A stretch of 64,000 nt of DNA, taken from contig JAEUWY010000005.1 in the NCBI GenBank assembly GCA_022059125.1, forward strand, positions 310,001-374,000. The letters run 5' to 3'. The stretch comes from Corynespora cassiicola (lineage: Eukaryota > Ascomycota > Dothideomycetes > Pleosporales > Corynesporascaceae). Position numbers and translations under genes: made by a program. The first letter of the stretch is position 1, and every line of letters begins with the position of its first letter. Below are positions 58,413 through 64,000 of the stretch, in pieces. The notes under the pieces are model-generated. The model ran no database searches. It was not told the origin of the DNA and saw only the letters and a list, made by a program, of their open reading frames with translations.

Positions 58413-59769
58413 ATGTATCCGCAACGAATCTCGAAGAGTCCTTGTGCCTTGGCTCTAGGGCTTGCTTTCATGTCCTCGCTTGTTGCTGCAGGGTCCTGTG
58501 ACTTCTACTCATCTACCGGCACGCCCTGCGTCGCGGCGCATGATACTACTCGCGCTTTATTCGATTCCTACACCGGTCCACTATATCAAGCGAAACGCGG
58601 TTTTGATGGAGCTACAATCGACATATCGCCTCTTACTGCTGGTGGTGTCGCCAGCGCTTCCGTCCAAGACTCTTTCTGCGTTGGCACGACACGCCTCATC
58701 ACAATCATTTAGGATCAATCTGGCCTCGCAATAATGCCGCCAGTGGAACAACCAGAGACGACGCGGAGGAGGGTATGTACGCAGTGTTGGATGGATCTCA
58801 CTACAACGAGGGCTACTGTTTCGACTATGGCAATGTCGAAACCAACAGCCGCGACACAGGCAACGGCCACATGGAAGACATCTATTTCAGCACTTCACCC
58901 GGCAACGGACCTTGGCCCATAGTGGAACTTGAAAATGGTATCTTATCTGGCTATGAGACCTGTAATAACCCGAATATACCGTCCGTTCTCTCTCGGTTCT
59001 TGATTGGAGTGGTCAAGGGGAGACCGAATAGGTGGGCAATTCGCGGCGCCAATGCTACGTCGGGCTCGATGTCGACGTACTAACATCAGCGAGTGCCGGA
59101 GAAGGCCTGACTAGAATCCGATCGATAAAGGAGGACATCATTATTCTAGGGATTGGTGGTGGTAACAGCAACAGCGGCCAAAGCAAGTTTTACGAAAGCG
59201 TAATGACTTCTGGATACTCATCTGACGCCACGGAGAACACGGTACAAGCCAATATTGTTGCTGCAAAATATAATACCACATCCATGGTTAGCGGCTCGCC
59301 GCTCAGGATTGGCTCCGTAGTGACACTGGAGGCCACGACCGCCTGCTGCTGGACGCGCTACATTGCACATACCGGCCCCAACATCAATACACAGGCCATC
59401 TATCGATCTAAAAGCAATACCCTCAAGCAGTGAGCTAGCTGGGTGATTTGCTCAGGCCTTAGGAACATCGCCTGCTTCTCGTTCGAGACCAAGTATACTC
59501 CTGCTAGCTTCATACGGCACTACAATTTCAAGTTGCATCTCGATAAAGATGATGGAACCAAGCTATTCCGTGAAGATGCTACTTTCTGCCCACAAGCTGG
59601 CCTTAATGGCCGGGACATTTCGATCCGGTCCTGGAACTACTCTACGCGCTATTTCTGCCACTATGGTAATGTCACGTACGCTGCAAGCAACGGTGACGTG
59701 CACAGATTCTACGCTGCTCGCTTGTTCAATAGCGATGTAACTCGGATCGTCGGAGGCGCTTTTGAATGA
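58413..59769 (+). pseudogene. GH54 alpha-L-arabinofuranosidase B (AbfB) pseudogene
   Basis: The order of motifs is that of secreted AbfB: signal peptide (ALALGLAFMSSLVAAG), CDFYSSTGTPCVAAHDTTRA, then ISPLTAGGVASASVQDSFC, then HYNEGYCFDYGN, IVELENGILSG, WAIRGANATSGSMSTY, IILGIGGGNSN, VMTSGYSSDATENTVQANIV, and the C-terminal arabinan-binding part (RYIAHTGPNINTQ, FSFETKYTPASFIRHYNF, DDGTKLFREDATFCPQ). AbfB releases terminal arabinose from arabinoxylan and arabinan. Lesions: TAG at 58710-58712 where the family has Tyr, a deletion of about 50 codons plus a frame change right after it, TAA and frame shift near 59083, and TGA at 59431-59433. By recalled AbfB numbering the nucleophile Glu221 (in LENGILSG) is kept, while the acid/base Asp297 (GGDNSN) is Gly here. 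Confidence 0.85.
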
Positions 59770-59930
59770 ACGTACCGTTATCATTTGTATGATTTAAAAC
59801 TCAGTCTATAATCATAATCCCGTCTACAACATGCATAGGAGTCAATAAAGTGTTTTTCCTGATGAGAGGTAGATTTCCGGCTTTGAGTAATCTAATAATC
59901 GTGAGAAGATTCAAATATAAAAAATATATA

Positions 59931-61963
59931 TTACCCTAGAGCAATCCCAGTCCAAGCCCTTCCCTCCTCAAACACCAACCTAATCTTCTCACTCCCATCC
60001 AGCCTACACCTCGAAATCGAGCCCCCCAAATCCGCCACATACACAAAACCCCTCTCCATATCCACCGCCAGCCCAATCGCCTCATGAAACTTCCTCGCCA
60101 ACACTTGATGCCCAAGCAAAGGCGTGCACTCGACTCCCTCCCTCCTCACCCTCCCATAGCCATCTAAAAATACTCGATTCAGCGTGTTCCCAAACGGCAT
60201 CTCTCCCCGATCCGTCCAATACAAGCACCCCTCCCCTTCGTGGATCTGCAAATCCACCGGCTCCGCTAGCCCGCTCAACAGACACTCGACATCTCTCCTC
60301 CCCTCTGCCGCGCTGCCTGTGGGGATCTCTAGGCCGGCGCAAAAGATGCGCCCCTGCCACCCCTTGGCCGGCCCCTTTTGCGTCCAAAACAGCTTCCCCA
60401 TCCGCCGTGATATCGCGACCCCGACGCACCACTTCGTAGCATCTTTACGGTCTGCCTCGAGGCCCTTGTCCCCCGTGACGACGACGCGCTCCGCATCCGT
60501 GCCGTCGAGGCCGCACCGCCATATAGCGAGGCCCTCGCGGTCCGCGACGTAGAGCTTTCCAGCCTCTTCGTCGAGCGCGATTTGCTTGGGCGTGTTGAGC
60601 GTTCCGGGGGCGAAGAGGGGGGTGGGGTTCGACTCGCCATCGCCATCGCCGCCATCACCTCCGCTTTCGGAGGTGGTGTCGGTGAAGAGATCGAGGGTAT
60701 ACACCTGCCCGTCGTCCTGCCCGGGGAACCCCATGCACGACCAAAACAGCGTCCTCCGGCCCCGCGCCTCGTGCACCGCGATGCCGTCCGGGAGGTACTG
60801 CTCCGAGGCCAGCGTGCGCATGTACGTGCCCGACGCCGAGTACTCGAGCACACGGCCCTTTTGCAACGTGTCGACCTGGCCGGAAAGGCCGTTGTCGAGG
60901 ACGAAGAGGGTGGGTTCGGCGTCGGCGTTCTGCTCCTGGCCTGGAGCGCGCGCAGGGTCTGGGGGGTAGAACCCGCCCTTTTGGGGGCTCTTGAGGCCGA
61001 GCTTTCCAGCGGAGATGTAACAGTCGTGCAGGAAGGTGGTGGTGTGTGTGGTGTCGAGGCTGCGCTCCTGGGCGTAGTGTTGCTCGATTAGCGCGACGGT
61101 GTCGAGGCCCACGACTGGAGTGATACCGTCTCGTCAGCCATTGGGTGCACGACGAGGCTAGGTTAGATAGGATGCGAGACTCACGGTCCATAGCGGCAAA
61201 GGGCCTAGTGCCCGCTAGTACGATCGTTTCGTAGAAGATGTCGTCTGCGGTTTTGGGGTCGGTTACGCCTTCGGAAACGACGTGCAGCATCTCGCGCTTG
61301 ATGGCGGCCCACACACGGTTCTGGATGAAGCCAGTTGATTCCTTCTGCGCGACGAAGGGGTGGAGGCCGATTTGTTTCATCTGGCTCGTCAGGAAGGGGA
61401 AGATTTCGGGGGCTGTGCTGCCATTGGTCATGAGCTCGACGGCTCGGAGGTGAGGGAGCATGAAGTAGTGCGTGTTCAGGACGCGCTTCTTTACAGCGAG
61501 ATCCATCTTCTCCGAAACCATGGATGACTTGAACGACGACGAGTTGGTCGCTAGTATGCAATCCGAAGCACAGAGGCTCTCGAGCTCGGCAAATACTTGC
61601 TGCTTGAGCCGCAAACTCTCTGGAACGCACTCGATGACATGCCAGGCCCCCGAGACTGCGCTCTCCAAGTACGAAACGGATATTGGCTCTACCAATGGTC
61701 CCGGTGTGTATTTCTGATAGCTGTCTTTGGTCTCTTGAAAGTATGCTACAGCTTCACGGCGTTGTTCCTCGGCGGGATCGTAGACGTGCACGGTGTAACC
61801 AGCAGCGGCCCAGCATGATGCTGCACTTGTTAGCCAGAGCCTAGAATGGTTATATGATTTTACCGATGCGTCGTCCCAGGACACCTGCTCCGAGTACAGC
61901 TACAGGCCGATGGTTGTGGTCTGGAGGCGGAACCCACTGATCCTGGAGAGCCATCTTTTGCAT
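59931..61963 (-). CDS. 3-hydroxyacyl-CoA dehydrogenase fused to a YWTD/SMP-30-like beta-propeller
   Basis: Model complement(join(59931..61114, 61185..61820, 61864..61963)), 639 residues; introns of 70 and 43 bp close in phase. Residues about 18-200 form a Rossmann domain: GAGVLGRR (G25-x-G27-x2-G30), acidic VYDPAEEQRR after strand 2, VIECVPESL, ATNSSSFKSS and HYFMLPHLRAVEL with the family's His-Glu pair (His151, Glu162). About 200-305 is the 3HCDH C-terminal helical domain: GFIQNRVWAAIKREML, PFAAMDLVGLDTVALIE, KLGLKSPQKGGFY. From about 315 a propeller follows: TLFWSCMGFPGQDDGQVYTL, KLYVADREGLAIWRCGLDG, KLFWTQKG, CLYWTDRGEMPFGNTLNRVF, FVYVADLGGSISRCRLDG. These are YWTD (LDLR class B)-like blades. 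The enzyme half would oxidise or reduce a 3-hydroxy acyl or acid substrate; the propeller may be a lactonase-like or binding module. No signal peptide is present, so it is probably cytosolic. Confidence 0.8.
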
Positions 61964-62887
61964 GGAGAGTTGAATTATTGCTAAATGACATCTCCTGTTA
62001 TTTATGCACTATAAAATTCTAAACATAGTTATCACTGTCTGTTCCAACTGTGCGCTTTACAGTTCTACTGCTTTGTTCCAACTCTGCAAGCTGGGAGAAA
62101 GGTACTCCTGAAGCTCTTTTGGAAATTTAATTAGAGATTACCATATTTAAATGTTTAGAACTTCAATTCGAATCCATGATGTAGTTATGGTATCTTTCTA
62201 AGCCAGTGTTCGTGCTATGAATTCTTGTGCTGCAAAGCGCTTCCCCGTCATGCGCCCTAGCCTTGACAACCAGACACTGGCAGAATGCAAAAGTGTCGCA
62301 TCGGAAACCATCGGACTCATCGCCGACCCGACAAGGACATACTGTACGAGTAGTCCGGGACTATAGAGATAGAGGAATGTAAACCCATCGTCGTATCGTG
62401 CGATAGTCTGAGATGAGGTGAGGTAGTTACTACCAGCTCTTTGGAGCTGATATGCGCAATCGCAGGATTGAAAAACTCCTTTATACAGGCCAATGTTGAT
62501 ACTAAAGAATCATACAGGTGTATGGTTTTGTATGGAATTGTGTCTATTTGGCAGCTCCTTCTAGAGAAGCCTGTCGTGTCATGTAGCAAACTTGGTAAGG
62601 ATGGGGTAGTCTAGTACCTCGCTCGCTAGGAATAGAGGTGATAACCAGCTCGCACAAGCGGCTTAGAAACAACAGAGCGATGGCTATATAACCAAGCAAC
62701 AAAAGCTACAAGAGCCACTCGGAGGCTGATTGGTGAAACCAAGTGCAGGGTTGAAAATTCGAGATTATATATCCATTCGTCCCACGTCGCCCTCCTATAC
62801 TCTATACACGCCAATCTAGTCTTGCCTATTCACCCCCTCCTTTCCTTGTACCGGTCCGCTCTTTCTTATTTTCCGAACAGATCAACC
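61964..62887. promoter_or_regulatory. Shared divergent promoter region of dehydrogenase-propeller and PKS genes
   Basis: 924 bases between opposite start codons. A TATA-like TTATATAT lies at 62765-62772, about 120 bases before the PKS ATG, followed by a pyrimidine-rich leader. On the dehydrogenase side the sequence is AT-rich (61975-62170). A common regulator for both genes is an inference from the arrangement. Confidence 0.5.
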
Positions 62888-64000
62888 ATGGCTGGCAAAT
62901 CGGAGCGCTCTTCCACGGCGGCTCCGCCGCCCATGCCGCTGGCCATTGTAGGCATGTCATGTCGCATGCCGGGCAAGGTTGCCTCGCTTGACGACTTCTG
63001 GAACTTGTTGGCCAACTCCAAAGATGGATACAAGGAGTTTCCCAAAGACCGCTTCAACTGGGAAGCGTACTACCACCCGAATCAGGCGCGCAAAGACTCG
63101 ATTCATGTGAAGGACGGATATTTTCTGGACGAGGATGTGGCAAATTTCGATGCGCAGTTCTTTCGAATGAACGCGACGGACGCTAGCTCTTTTGTAAGTC
63201 CTCAAACTCGACTCGAGCTTGTTTATGTGCTGCGACTAACTGTGTGTAGGATCCCCAAGGCCGCATCATCCTGGAGTGTGTTTACGAAGCACTGGAGAAT
63301 GCCGGAATACCAAAAGAAAGCGTTGCAGGAACAAAGGTTGGTGTGTTTTCGACGTCGAATACGTCGGATTACACACTTGAGCTGAAAGACGATACGTGCT
63401 CCATGCCGTCCATGGTAGGTGTTCTTGGCCATGGCTGCATGCTTTCCAATGTAGTGTCGAATGCCTTTGACCTGGTCGGTCCCAGCGTGAGCGTTGACAC
63501 GGCATGCTCGTCAGCCTTTTATGCACTGCAGTTGGCCGCCCAGAGTTTACGCTCCGGTGAGACGGAAACGTGCATAGTGTCTGGATGCGCCCTCAATCTA
63601 TCGCCTTGGCGGTGGACTATGTTGTCCAACCTGACGATGCTGCATCCGGATGGCATAACTAAGGCGCTTGACCCCAATGCGGATTCTGGATATGCGCGTG
63701 GAGAAGGCGCAGCTAGCATCATCTTGAAACCACTGGACCTGGCGATACGCGACAACGACCGGGTACACTGCGTGCTGTCACATGTCGGCGTGAACCACAA
63801 TGGACATACCAACGGATACACGATGCCCGATGCAGGACTGCAAGCTCAACTGATGCAGGAAGTGCAAACCAGAATTAATGTCAAGCCTGACGAGTTTGGC
63901 TTCGTCGAGGCACACGCGCCAGGCACAAGAGTTGGCGACCCCATCGAAGTTTCGGCAATTCAGAAGGTGTTTTCGAGTGATGCCCGCACACCAGAGGAAC
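62888..64000 (+). CDS. Highly-reducing-type polyketide synthase, KS domain (3' partial)
   Basis: Model join(62888..63193, 63250..64000, continuing). The protein starts MAGKSERSSTAAPPPMPLAI, directly followed by the KS domain: VGMSCRMPGKVASLDDFWNL, then DRFNWEAYYHPN, GYFLDEDVANFDAQFF, and after a 56-bp intron DPQGRIILECVYEALENAG, VGVFSTSNTSDY. The catalytic Cys188 is in DTACSS (codon 63505-63507), and RGEGAASIILKPL follows. His324 is in EAHAPGTRVGDP, where the family has EAHGTGTxxGDP: Gly-Thr is replaced by Ala-Pro while the His is kept. Starting directly with KS and with KS of this style fits type I fungal PKSs of the highly reducing group; the downstream domains lie outside the window. It would make a polyketide chain in the cytosol. 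Divergent from the dehydrogenase-propeller gene. Confidence 0.85.

Overview
The window is nuclear DNA of a filamentous ascomycete (Pezizomycotina). The evidence is short GT-AG introns of 43-100 bp with CTAAC-type branch points, Zn2Cys6 regulators, a HET-domain gene, Pth11-like/rhodopsin and fungal kinase relics, an NRPS-like relic, an HR-PKS, and an AT-rich TIR element with RIP-type changes. I cannot fix the class; Dothideomycetes or Sordariomycetes are both possible. All gene models were spliced by eye, so exon ends are inferences supported by phase and by continuity of conserved motifs.

Layout. 0-2.4 kb: the 3' end of a THO-complex WD40 gene (Tex1), a short-chain dehydrogenase and a CsbD/Hmp1-like small stress protein. 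2.9-9.2 kb: an AT-richer accessory stretch with decayed genes, namely a Pth11/rhodopsin-domain membrane protein, the reductase end of an NRPS-like enzyme, an unrecognised relic, and a HET gene intact except for one TGA. 9.6-12.3 kb: a seven-exon Zn2Cys6 regulator that seems to carry a one-base frame break. 14.1-17.5 kb: a divergent housekeeping pair, MCH1-like transporter and exosome subunit RRP42. 18.5-24.8 kb: a broken protein kinase, an intact six-exon Zn2Cys6 regulator and a broken F-box/LRR-like gene. 28.9-36.2 kb: BCD1 (zf-HIT, box C/D snoRNP assembly) and a DENN-domain protein. 36.2-46.8 kb: a gene-poor stretch with homopolymers, clustered short tandem repeats and a frame-shifted F-box scrap. 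46.8-52.3 kb: a 1,736-residue kinesin.

54-64 kb is the most interesting part. It holds two small secreted cysteine-rich proteins (one Kex2-processed) on either side of a 1.04-kb, TA-flanked, nearly palindromic TIR element; a GH54 arabinofuranosidase pseudogene that has lost its catalytic acid; a gene fusing a 3-hydroxyacyl-CoA dehydrogenase to a YWTD-type beta-propeller; and, divergently from it, the start of an HR-PKS with an altered EAHGTGT motif. The last two share a 0.9-kb promoter region and probably mark the edge of a secondary-metabolite cluster continuing beyond the right end.

A theme of the window is gene decay by few lesions: seven or more genes or relics carry stops or frame breaks, and several of the stops are of the CAA/CAG-to-TAA/TAG or TGG-to-TGA kind expected from RIP.
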